A DNA stretch of 64,000 bases from Panacagrimonas sp041603235. Lineage in GTDB: Bacteria; Pseudomonadota; Gammaproteobacteria; Nevskiales; Nevskiaceae. The notes below the pieces were generated by a model that saw nothing but the letters and a program-made list of their open reading frames with translations, searched no databases and had not been told where the DNA came from. Position 1 is the stretch's first letter, and the number at the start of each line of letters is the position of its first letter. The stretch spans positions 186,001-250,000 of the forward strand of contig JBFIES010000006.1 of assembly GCA_041603235.1 (NCBI GenBank), read 5' to 3'. The translations under genes and the position numbers were made by a program. Shown here piece after piece: positions 57,213-64,000 of this stretch.

Positions 57213-59966
57213 CTAGCGACCCAGCAGATTCAGTGAGCGCGCCCGCGCCAGTGCCGCGGAACGGCTGGATACCCCGAGCTTGGTATAGAGGTTGTAAAGG
57301 TGCCATTTTACCGTGGCCACAGATACGTTTAGGCGGTCCGCCAGCTGTTGATTGCTCAGGCCCACTTCGATCAGACGTAACAGTTCCAGCTCACGCGACG
57401 TCGGGCTGTCCAGCAATTCGGTCTCATCGCCATAAGTTTGCTTGAGTTCTTCAAGCAGGTCCGCATTACCCAGCGGCAGCCCCCGGCAGATCTCAACAAA
57501 AAACAGGCGCTCTTCTTCCAGGGCAAAGCCCCAGTCTTGCGGACGAGTGTTGTTGACCAGGCTCGCAATGAGTTCGGCGCGTTCGCGAAAGGGACGCAGG
57601 ATGCCGCGCTTCGCGCCCAGGCCAATGGCTCTTACAAGATGCTTTGTGGCTTGCGCAGATTTTTGCGTCGCCAGTGCAAGGCTCATGTCACACAGCGCCA
57701 GATCCAGCAGTTGTGCTGAACAGCCCTGGTCCCGGGCCAGACGGGTTTGTGTGTTGATCAGGGGGGCGGCCTGCCGATGTTGACCGCTTGCAATGGCCAG
57801 CTCGATTCTGGTCAAAGCATGCAGCATGCGCACGCGCGCACTGGACTGCGCCACGGCTGGGGGTTTGTCGCGGCCCAGTCCCGCCAGTTCTGCTTCGGCC
57901 TGCGCGTCCTCTAACCGGCCCAGACGCAAAAGGCGCTGGATCACGAAGCAGGACAGCATGAAGTTCATGCGCGGTGGGTAGTTGGCCGCCAGGTCACGCA
58001 GGTCAGTGATGCAGATAATGTCGTCGTCGCGCCCGGTCCATAGCTTCAAGGCCGCGTCAGCACCGATGGCAGCGGTATCCAGAACGCCGTGATTGTTTGC
58101 ACGACGCAGGCCGCTGGCGAGCAGCTCACGGGCCTCATCCTCTCGCCCGATCTCAACGGCGCATTTGGCAGCAACCAATGAGGCGGTGCCAATCATGCCG
58201 CTGCTGTCTCCCAATGCTGCACGCGCTTTGCTCAGTGCGCCGCGGACATCGTTGTAAGCAACTGCGAAGTTCCCCTCAAGCATCGTGTTCATGCATGACG
58301 AGAGCGATACCCAGGCATCTCCATAGACGCTGCTGGCTTGTGTGATGGCAGCGCGGGCAGTGCGTGCAGACTCGCGGGCTTCGGCAAAGCGGTGCTCATT
58401 GGACAAATAGAGCATCGCTGCAACCGCTACGGTCGCGACATCAAAAGGATCATCGGCTGCGCGGTCAGCGAGCCAGGCGGACGTCAGCTTGTGCGCCTGT
58501 GCAAGGTCGTCTGTATAGGTGTCGATGCAAATCCGGATGACGTCGAGACGACGCTTGATCTCCGCAAGCCGCTGCTCATCCTGCCCGCCAATGCCCTCTT
58601 TCTCTATGCGCTGTGCAAGACGCTCATGCTGCTGGCGGGCAAAGTCATAGCGGCGGTGAAAGACCAGCGCCCAGACGTACCAGTAGTCAGCTTCCCAGCC
58701 CACGTCATGGCCGCGACTGCGCAGTGTCTCGACCCAGGCGATGTACTGGCGAAGGTCGCCCTGGTCGCGGACAAAATGTGGCGCTGCCCTTTCAAGGATG
58801 TCACTGGCCAAGGGAGCCGAGTTGGCTTCCAGTGCGTAATCAATGGCGATATTCCATTGCCCGTTCTGATCACACCATCGGGCCGCCCGCTCCAGCACGC
58901 CGCGACGATGATTCAGGCTGAGCCTCTGTACGGCTTCCTTGTGCAGAAACTCGCGGAACAGACCGTGCAGCCGGTGCCAGGTACCGTTACGATCCAGGGG
59001 AATGACAAACACATTGCGTTGCAGCAACAGCGCCACATGCGTGCCCGCCTGAGCATCTCCGGAGGCCTCCTGTGCCAGTTCGACACTGAACGTGCGCAAC
59101 AGCGACAGCTCCAGCAGAAACTTCAACATCTCTTTCGAGAAGGAATCCAGCACCTGCCGATTGAGCAGGTTGGAGAGGTCTTCGTCGGCACCCGAAAACT
59201 GCTCAAGCGCCTCCAACGGGTTTTCGGACGATTCCAGAATGATCTGGGACAGACGTACCGCGGCGGGCCAGCCTTCGGTTTGCCGGGTGACGCGCTCTAT
59301 AGCGTCTGCGCCGAGCGTCTTGCACAGCTGCGTGCCCAAAAGCTGGCTGACCTCCTGTCGCTTAAGGCTCAGTTCTTCGACACCGTACTCAGTGGCCGCG
59401 CCCTGCAGTTTGGCGCGAGCCACGTTCATCGGCACGCGCTGGGTGCTGGCAAACCAGAAGTGAACCGACGATGGCGTCTGGTAGACCAGACGTTCCAGAA
59501 GCTGGCCGAGGGTTTCGTCCTGACAGTAACCCAGGTTGTCGATGATGATCATTGATGGCTCCGGCAACTGGGCCAAGGTCTCCAACAGATCGTCGATGCG
59601 ATTCTCCAGCGGCTCGTCGCCATGGATCAGTGCCTGCGCGGGGTGTACGCCATCATCCCCCTCGCTCAGCGTTGCCTGCAGGACATCGACAACGCGCTCG
59701 ATGCTGTCGTCGCGATCATCCAGCGAGAGCCATAAGGTGTGGATGCCCTGCTTGGTACATTGAGCCGATACCGCAGACGACAGCACGGTCTTTCCGTAGC
59801 CTGTTGGCGCCACCACACAACTGAGCTTGCTGGGCGTCCAGTTTTTCTTGAGCACTGCTGCCAGCGCAGCCGAGCGCACCAGCGGAAAAGAGAAGCTCGG
59901 CGGATCCTGCCTTCGCCTGACCCGACCCCGTTGCTGTCTTTGTGCTGGCTTCCGGGGTCTGGCCAA
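57213..59966 (-). CDS. MalT-like (LAL) LuxR-family regulator, copy 2
   Basis: A 917-residue paralogue of the regulator at 49617-52352 with the same order: Walker A APTGYGKTV (about residues 53-61), IIDNLGYCQDETLGQLL, a long helical repeat part and the C-terminal helix-turn-helix SNQQLADRLNVSVATVKWHLYNLYTKLGV. Start codon is TTG, supported by a GAGGAGA ribosome site five bases upstream; no ATG fits the N-terminus. It is 15 bases after an acyl-CoA dehydrogenase gene and probably in its operon. Confidence 0.88.
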   Translation of the reverse strand: MARPRKPAQRQQRGRVRRRQDPPSFSFPLVRSAALAAVLKKNWTPSKLSCVVAPTGYGKTVLSSAVSAQCTKQGIHTLWLSLDDRDDSIERVVDVLQATLSEGDDGVHPAQALIHGDEPLENRIDDLLETLAQLPEPSMIIIDNLGYCQDETLGQLLERLVYQTPSSVHFWFASTQRVPMNVARAKLQGAATEYGVEELSLKRQEVSQLLGTQLCKTLGADAIERVTRQTEGWPAAVRLSQIILESSENPLEALEQFSGADEDLSNLLNRQVLDSFSKEMLKFLLELSLLRTFSVELAQEASGDAQAGTHVALLLQRNVFVIPLDRNGTWHRLHGLFREFLHKEAVQRLSLNHRRGVLERAARWCDQNGQWNIAIDYALEANSAPLASDILERAAPHFVRDQGDLRQYIAWVETLRSRGHDVGWEADYWYVWALVFHRRYDFARQQHERLAQRIEKEGIGGQDEQRLAEIKRRLDVIRICIDTYTDDLAQAHKLTSAWLADRAADDPFDVATVAVAAMLYLSNEHRFAEARESARTARAAITQASSVYGDAWVSLSSCMNTMLEGNFAVAYNDVRGALSKARAALGDSSGMIGTASLVAAKCAVEIGREDEARELLASGLRRANNHGVLDTAAIGADAALKLWTGRDDDIICITDLRDLAANYPPRMNFMLSCFVIQRLLRLGRLEDAQAEAELAGLGRDKPPAVAQSSARVRMLHALTRIELAIASGQHRQAAPLINTQTRLARDQGCSAQLLDLALCDMSLALATQKSAQATKHLVRAIGLGAKRGILRPFRERAELIASLVNNTRPQDWGFALEEERLFFVEICRGLPLGNADLLEELKQTYGDETELLDSPTSRELELLRLIEVGLSNQQLADRLNVSVATVKWHLYNLYTKLGVSSRSAALARARSLNLLGR

Positions 59967-59981
59967 TGTTCTCCTCGCTCT

Positions 59982-61202
59982 TTATCCCGTGTATTCGCGT
60001 CCGAAAATATGCCGCGCGATGACCCAATTCTGAATCTCATTGGCACCCTCGTAAATCTCGCCAATCTTGGCATCGCGGTAAATCGACTCCAGCGGGAAAT
60101 TTTCGCCGGGCCCGGACAGTGTTTTGACGTAACCATACGCGCCGCACACCTGAATGGCATCCCGGACCACGTCGCAGGCCAGCCGCGAGCCGGCCAGCTT
60201 GGCCATTGCAGCTTCGATATCCGCACCGCCTTCCTTGTCGAAGCGGATGGCGGCCTTCTGATAGAGGTTTCTGGCCATCTCGATCTGCAGGGCATGCTCG
60301 GCAAATCGGTATTGCCAGTGCTGCATGCGGGCCAGCTCCTGGCCAAAGACCTTGCGCTGGGTCATGTAGTGGCTGGCAAAATCGAACGAGGCCTGGGCCA
60401 TCGCCACGCCGATGGCCCCGATGCCCATGCGGCCGAGCACCAGCGAACCAATTGCAGCGCGCAAGCCACTGCCTTCCTTCTGGATGACGTGATCGGCGGG
60501 AACAAAGACATCGGTGAAGTCGATGTCGGCTGTGAGCTGTACGTGATTGCCCATCTTGAGATCCGGGGCTGAAACCTTGACGCCGGGGTCATGCATGTCC
60601 GCCAGCAACATGCTGAGCGAATCGCCGGTGCGGCACAGCACGACAATCAGGTCGCCCACAGGAGAATTGGTGATCCAGCGCTTCTTGCCATTGATGCGAT
60701 AGCCGCCATCGACCTTGGTCGCCACGGTCTTGACCGATTTCACAGAAAGATCCGTGCTGGCTTCGGGTTCGCTGGTGGCAAAGCAGCCCACGAACTCTCC
60801 ACGAATCAGCTTGGGCAGATATTTTTCTCGAATATCGGCCTGCGCGTTCTGCAAGGCCCGTCCAACCAGAATGGCCTGACCGTCGTACATCGATGAAGTG
60901 AGGCTGGGCGAGTAGTAGCCCAGTTCTTCGCAGACCGTTGCCGTTGCCAGCGTCGGGAATTCCAGACCCAGGCCGCCCACATCGGCAGGAAACGGAATCT
61001 TGTAGAGGCCCGCTTTGGCCATGGCATCGAATTCAGCGCGGGCAAATGTTTCCTTGGCTTCCGGCGTGGTGTTGAGCCGATGCGCCACCGGCCGGATCAC
61101 GTCATCACAAAACTGGCGAACGTCTTTGCGAACCTTGAGGGTTTCTTCCGGCAACAACAGATCGCTGAACAGTTTGTCGGCGCGGCGCGGAGGCATATTC
61201 AT
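59982..61202 (-). CDS. Acyl-CoA dehydrogenase
   Basis: A 406-residue acyl-CoA dehydrogenase. GCFATSEPEASTDLSVKSVKT, YRINGKKRWITNSPVGDLIVV, LGRMGIGAIGVAMAQASFDFA, MTQRKVFGQELARMQHWQYRFAEHAL and the end GEIYEGANEIQNWVIARHIF are conserved. It is a second, more distant copy beside the one at 54734-55879. It follows an enoyl-CoA hydratase-family gene in the same direction by 125 bases, in line with a beta-oxidation unit. Confidence 0.92.
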   Translation of the reverse strand: MNMPPRRADKLFSDLLLPEETLKVRKDVRQFCDDVIRPVAHRLNTTPEAKETFARAEFDAMAKAGLYKIPFPADVGGLGLEFPTLATATVCEELGYYSPSLTSSMYDGQAILVGRALQNAQADIREKYLPKLIRGEFVGCFATSEPEASTDLSVKSVKTVATKVDGGYRINGKKRWITNSPVGDLIVVLCRTGDSLSMLLADMHDPGVKVSAPDLKMGNHVQLTADIDFTDVFVPADHVIQKEGSGLRAAIGSLVLGRMGIGAIGVAMAQASFDFASHYMTQRKVFGQELARMQHWQYRFAEHALQIEMARNLYQKAAIRFDKEGGADIEAAMAKLAGSRLACDVVRDAIQVCGAYGYVKTLSGPGENFPLESIYRDAKIGEIYEGANEIQNWVIARHIFGREYTG

Positions 61203-61327
61203 GGAGGTCTCTTTCAGATGTTGATGATGTGATTGGGGATGGACGTCAGAACCCTGATGGGTTGGCCGGCGCGCAGGTGATGAATCAAATCAACTGCGCG
61301 TCAACCGGGATTTCACCTGGCTCTGGA

Positions 61328-62161
61328 TCAGTCCTTGAATTTCGGTGCGCGTTTTTCCTGGAAGGCACTCAGCGCCTCATCCAGGTCTTCGCCCAGCAGC
61401 ATTGACGTGTTCCAGATGGCGGCATAGCTCAGGCCATCTTTCACATTGTGTTCACGCGACCACAGCAGATTGCGTTTGATGCCGCGTGTGGTGCAGGGAG
61501 ACTTCGACGCCACGGTCTTGGCCAGTTCCAGTGCGGCGGCCATCAGTGCTTCCTTGGATTCGCAGACGCGCGAGACCAGGCCCAGTTTCAGCGCACGCTC
61601 GCTGTCGAAGGTTTCAGCGGTGTAAGTCAGTTCAGTCATTGCCGAATAACCGATGACATGGCGCAGGCGCTGCAGAGTGCCCACATCGGGCACGACTGCC
61701 AGATCTACTTCCTTGATGCAGAACTTGGCGTCCTGCGAGCAGATGCGCATGTCGCAGCCCGCGATCAGGTCAATGCCGCCGCCAATGCAGACGCCGTGAA
61801 TGGCGGCAATGACCGGGGCCGAGGTGTTCTCCACGGCGGTGAATGAATGCTGGAAGCGTTCGATGTCGGCAAGAATCTCTTCGTGTCCGCGTGTCCTGCG
61901 CTCCGGATCTGCCAGCTTGCTCCTAAGCCCGCTGATGACCGAGATATCGATGCCTGCGGTGAAATGCTTGCCCTCGCCGCAGAGAATGATGGCGCGAATT
62001 TGTCGCTGCGTTCCCAGCCACTCCAGCGCTTCTGGCAGCTCGGCCCACATGCGCCGGTCCAGCGCATTGAGTTTCTCTGGGCGGTTGAGTTTGAGCCAGG
62101 CCACCGGGCCATCAAACTCGATCAGAACGGTCTCAAACTGTGGAATAAGGCTGTCGGTCAT
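61328..62161 (-). CDS. Enoyl-CoA hydratase/isomerase, dienoyl-CoA isomerase-like
   Basis: A 277-residue crotonase-fold protein. WLKLNRPEKLNALDRRMW, GKHFTAGIDISVI and GVCIGGGIDLIAGCDMRICSQDAKF form the CoA-binding and oxyanion parts. KEVDLAVVPDVGTLQRL has the Glu and Asp spacing of delta(3,5)-delta(2,4)-dienoyl-CoA isomerases (ECH1) rather than that of plain hydratases. The start MTDSLIPQ was chosen as the family begins near here; a longer frame has no support. It may help oxidise unsaturated fatty acids. Confidence 0.88.
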   Translation of the reverse strand: MTDSLIPQFETVLIEFDGPVAWLKLNRPEKLNALDRRMWAELPEALEWLGTQRQIRAIILCGEGKHFTAGIDISVISGLRSKLADPERRTRGHEEILADIERFQHSFTAVENTSAPVIAAIHGVCIGGGIDLIAGCDMRICSQDAKFCIKEVDLAVVPDVGTLQRLRHVIGYSAMTELTYTAETFDSERALKLGLVSRVCESKEALMAAALELAKTVASKSPCTTRGIKRNLLWSREHNVKDGLSYAAIWNTSMLLGEDLDEALSAFQEKRAPKFKD

Positions 62162-62294
62162 GTTGATTCTTCTGGGTTGATGTTGATTAGGATGCTGCAA
62201 TATCGGAATACGCTGGCCAACCTTTAGGTGGGCCGAAATTTTTCTGAAAAAGCGCTTGTCTCGCGCAGTTGGCGTCGTTAGGGAGATGCCCGCA

Positions 62295-62323
62295 TCGGTC
62301 AATCGTGTTCTGCTCTCTACAAT
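62295..62323 (+). promoter_or_regulatory. Candidate metY promoter
   Basis: TACAAT at 62318-62323 is a good -10 element 44 bases before the metY start; the -35 match 17 bases upstream (TCGGTC) is poor. No SAM riboswitch structure was recognised in the 206-base divergent gap. Confidence 0.28.
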
Positions 62324-62367
62324 GACAGACTCCAATTCATCCCGAATCTGACGAAGAACTAAAGAAC

Positions 62368-63654
62368 ATGGCTCAATCTGACTGGAAATTCGAGACGCTT
62401 GCGGTGCACGGCGGTTATTCACCAGACCCAACGACGCGCGCTGTGGCCGTGCCAATCTACCAGACCGTGGCGTATGCCTTTGACGACACCCAGCACGGTG
62501 CGGACCTGTTTGACCTGAAAGTTGAGGGCAATATTTACTCGCGGATCATGAATCCGACCAATGCCGTGCTCGAGCAACGCATGGCAGCTCTGGAAGGCGG
62601 CATCGGCGCACTTGCTCTGGCTTCGGGTCAGGCAGCGGTGACCTACGCCATCCAGACCATTGCCGGTGCTGGCGACAACATTGTTTCGGCCAGCACGCTC
62701 TACGGCGGCACCTACAATCTGTTTGCCCACACGCTGCCACAGTTTGGTATCGAGGTACGTTTTGCCGACCCGCGCAAACCGGAGACTTTTGCCGATCTGA
62801 TTGATGAGAACACCAAGGCGGTGTTCGCCGAATCCATTGGCAACCCGCTTGGCAATATCACCGACATCGGGGCCATCGCCAAGATTGCGCACGCCCAGGG
62901 CGTCCCCCTGATCATCGATAACACCGTCGCCACGCCTTATCTGCTGCGGCCCTTCGAGCACGGCGCGGACATCGTGGTTCACTCGTTGACCAAATATCTG
63001 GGCGGGCACGGCACGACGCTGGGCGGTGTCATCGTGGACTCGGGCAAGTTCCCGTGGGCGCAGCACAAGAAGCGTTTTCCGCGGCTCAACGAGCCCGACG
63101 TGAGTTACCACGGCGTGGTCTACACCGAAGCTCTGGGTGAGGCGGCTTACATTGGCCGCGCCCGCGTGGTCCCGCTGCGCAATATGGGCGCTGCGCTGTC
63201 ACCGTTTAATGCGTTTCAGATTCTGCAGGGCATTGAGACCTTGTCGCTCAGAATGGACCGGATCAACAGCAGCGCCCTGCGTATCGCGCAGCATCTGAAA
63301 GCGCAGGAAAAGGTCCTGTGGGTCAACTACGCCGGTCTGGAAGATCACCCTGATCACGGACTTGCTCAGCAATATCTGGGCGGATGCGCCTCAGGCATCC
63401 TCACCTTCGGCCTTCAGGGTGGCCGAGAAGCAGGCGCGCGATTCCAGGACGCGCTCCAGCTGTTCACGCGGCTGGTCAATATTGGAGATGCCAAGTCATT
63501 GGCAACACATCCCGCGACCACCACGCATCGCCAGCTCGGTCCGGAAGAGTTGGCCAAGGCGGGCGTCACCGAAGACACGGTGCGGCTGTCGATTGGCATT
63601 GAGCATATTGATGACCTGATTGCAGACCTGGATCAGGCGCTCGCACAGGCCTGA
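62368..63654 (+). CDS. metY: O-acetylhomoserine sulfhydrylase
   Basis: A 428-residue PLP enzyme of the Cys/Met metabolism family. FETLAVHGGYSPDPTTRAVAVPIYQTVAY is the MetY-type start. EGNIYSRIMNPTNAVLEQRMAALEGG holds the phosphate-binding part, and the PLP lysine is Lys209 in VVHSLTKYLGGHGTT. GDAKSLATHPATTTHRQL follows as expected. It makes homocysteine from O-acetylhomoserine and sulfide. The length exceeds that of MetB/MetZ, in favour of MetY. Confidence 0.94.
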   Translation: MAQSDWKFETLAVHGGYSPDPTTRAVAVPIYQTVAYAFDDTQHGADLFDLKVEGNIYSRIMNPTNAVLEQRMAALEGGIGALALASGQAAVTYAIQTIAGAGDNIVSASTLYGGTYNLFAHTLPQFGIEVRFADPRKPETFADLIDENTKAVFAESIGNPLGNITDIGAIAKIAHAQGVPLIIDNTVATPYLLRPFEHGADIVVHSLTKYLGGHGTTLGGVIVDSGKFPWAQHKKRFPRLNEPDVSYHGVVYTEALGEAAYIGRARVVPLRNMGAALSPFNAFQILQGIETLSLRMDRINSSALRIAQHLKAQEKVLWVNYAGLEDHPDHGLAQQYLGGCASGILTFGLQGGREAGARFQDALQLFTRLVNIGDAKSLATHPATTTHRQLGPEELAKAGVTEDTVRLSIGIEHIDDLIADLDQALAQA

Positions 63655-63665
63655 AGAAGACCTTG

Positions 63666-63696
63666 AAAAGGCGCGGCCGCTGAGGCCGCGCTTTTT
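63666..63696 (+). terminator. Intrinsic terminator after metY
   Basis: The stem GCGCGGCC pairs with GGCCGCGC around a five-base loop, followed by TTTTT and preceded by AAAA, 12 bases after the metY stop. A strong Rho-independent terminator that also works in the opposite direction for the gene arriving from the right. Confidence 0.85.
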
Positions 63697-63760
63697 GATG
63701 GGGCATTTGTGATGCAATCGTCGCTTGCGCAGGTCTCACAGATTCAGAAATGAGGATTGA

Positions 63761-64000
63761 TCAATCTGCATCGGGATTGCTCATCAGATCCCACAGCGTG
63801 CTGGGTTGGTTCACTGCTGAGGGGTCAATCTCGGGTTCGCTGTATCCGTTCGCTCGTTCGGCAGCCAAACGGGTCAGGCCCAGCAAGGCCTCGCTCTCTG
63901 CCAGCAAGGCGCGGGAAAACTCCTCCAGGGTTTCGCGAGTACTGAGCGTGTCAATGCTGGCCGGTGATCCGGCAGCATTGAGTTTGGACTGCGCCAGCCA
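63761..64000 (-). CDS. Unrecognised protein, C-terminal fragment
   Basis: The minus-strand frame is open from the window edge to a TGA at 63761-63763 and gives the last 79 residues of a leftward gene. It is helical and acidic (TRETLEEFSRALLAESEALL, then GLTRLAAERANGYSE) and ends in DLMSNPDAD. No family recognised. It reads toward the metY terminator, which could serve both genes. The 5' part lies beyond the window. Confidence 0.6.
   Translation of the reverse strand, partial: WLAQSKLNAAGSPASIDTLSTRETLEEFSRALLAESEALLGLTRLAAERANGYSEPEIDPSAVNQPSTLWDLMSNPDAD

Noticed and set aside
1..64000. CRISPR arrays, tRNA or rRNA genes, insertion sequences, prophage
   Set aside because: No direct-repeat array with even spacers, no cloverleaf with typical T-loop, no transposase or phage structural motif was seen on reading both strands; an automated search would be decisive.

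Overview
The window reads as chromosomal DNA of a moderately GC-rich gammaproteobacterium. Sampled lines of ordinary genes are about 57-58% G+C. The housekeeping content fits that group: rpe next to a trpE-G-D-C cluster, dusC, hrpB, tsaC-hemF, oxyR, slt, cca and glpK. A CYP153-type alkane hydroxylase with fatty-acid genes and MalT-like regulators suggests a hydrocarbon-using lineage, perhaps near Nevskiales or Xanthomonadales. That placement is inference. No tRNA, rRNA, CRISPR array, insertion sequence or prophage was recognised.

Layout. 1-1673: the end of a surface-polysaccharide cluster (flippase C-terminus, glycosyltransferase). 1687-3904: two Gfo/Idh/MocA oxidoreductases. 3935-9697: rpe and the anthranilate/tryptophan genes trpE, trpG, trpD and trpC, with an alpha/beta hydrolase between trpE and trpG. 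9829-29972: mixed housekeeping genes, including a solitary proteasome-like Anbu peptidase, darP, dusC, hrpB, tsaC, hemF, oxyR with both redox cysteines, a TauE-type exporter, slt, cca and glpK. 30221-30583: an ArsC/YffB-like protein.

30875-49227 is the most interesting part. It is one long leftward Tad (tight adherence / Flp pilus) locus: FHA-TadA ATPase, TadB, TadC, a DUF192 protein, TadD, a TadE-like pseudopilin, the Flp pilin, a TadG-like protein, an unknown secreted protein, a second TadE-like protein, another unknown secreted protein, CpaB and the CpaC secretin. Twenty-five bases after the secretin comes a gene for an 1807-residue Rhs/YD-repeat protein. Its N-terminus carries the Flp prepilin signature (Gly, four residues, Glu-Tyr, then a hydrophobic segment). 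This is followed by a long Pro/Gly-rich linker, an Rhs shell and a C-terminal DUF2235 (Tle1-like) lipase with a complete Ser-Asp-His set. A lipoprotein gene overlaps its stop codon and looks like the immunity partner. No PAAR, VgrG or other type VI gene is present. The simplest hypothesis is a toxin displayed or delivered by the Tad machine.

49617-62161: two large MalT-like (LAL) LuxR regulators bracket a hydrocarbon/fatty-acid region. The rightward block is CYP153, a 2Fe-2S ferredoxin, two unknown small proteins and an acyl-CoA dehydrogenase. The leftward block is a dienoyl-CoA isomerase-like protein, an acyl-CoA dehydrogenase, the second regulator and a nitronate monooxygenase-like protein. 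62368-63654: a MetY-type sulfhydrylase followed by a clear terminator. The right edge holds the C-terminus of an unrecognised leftward gene.
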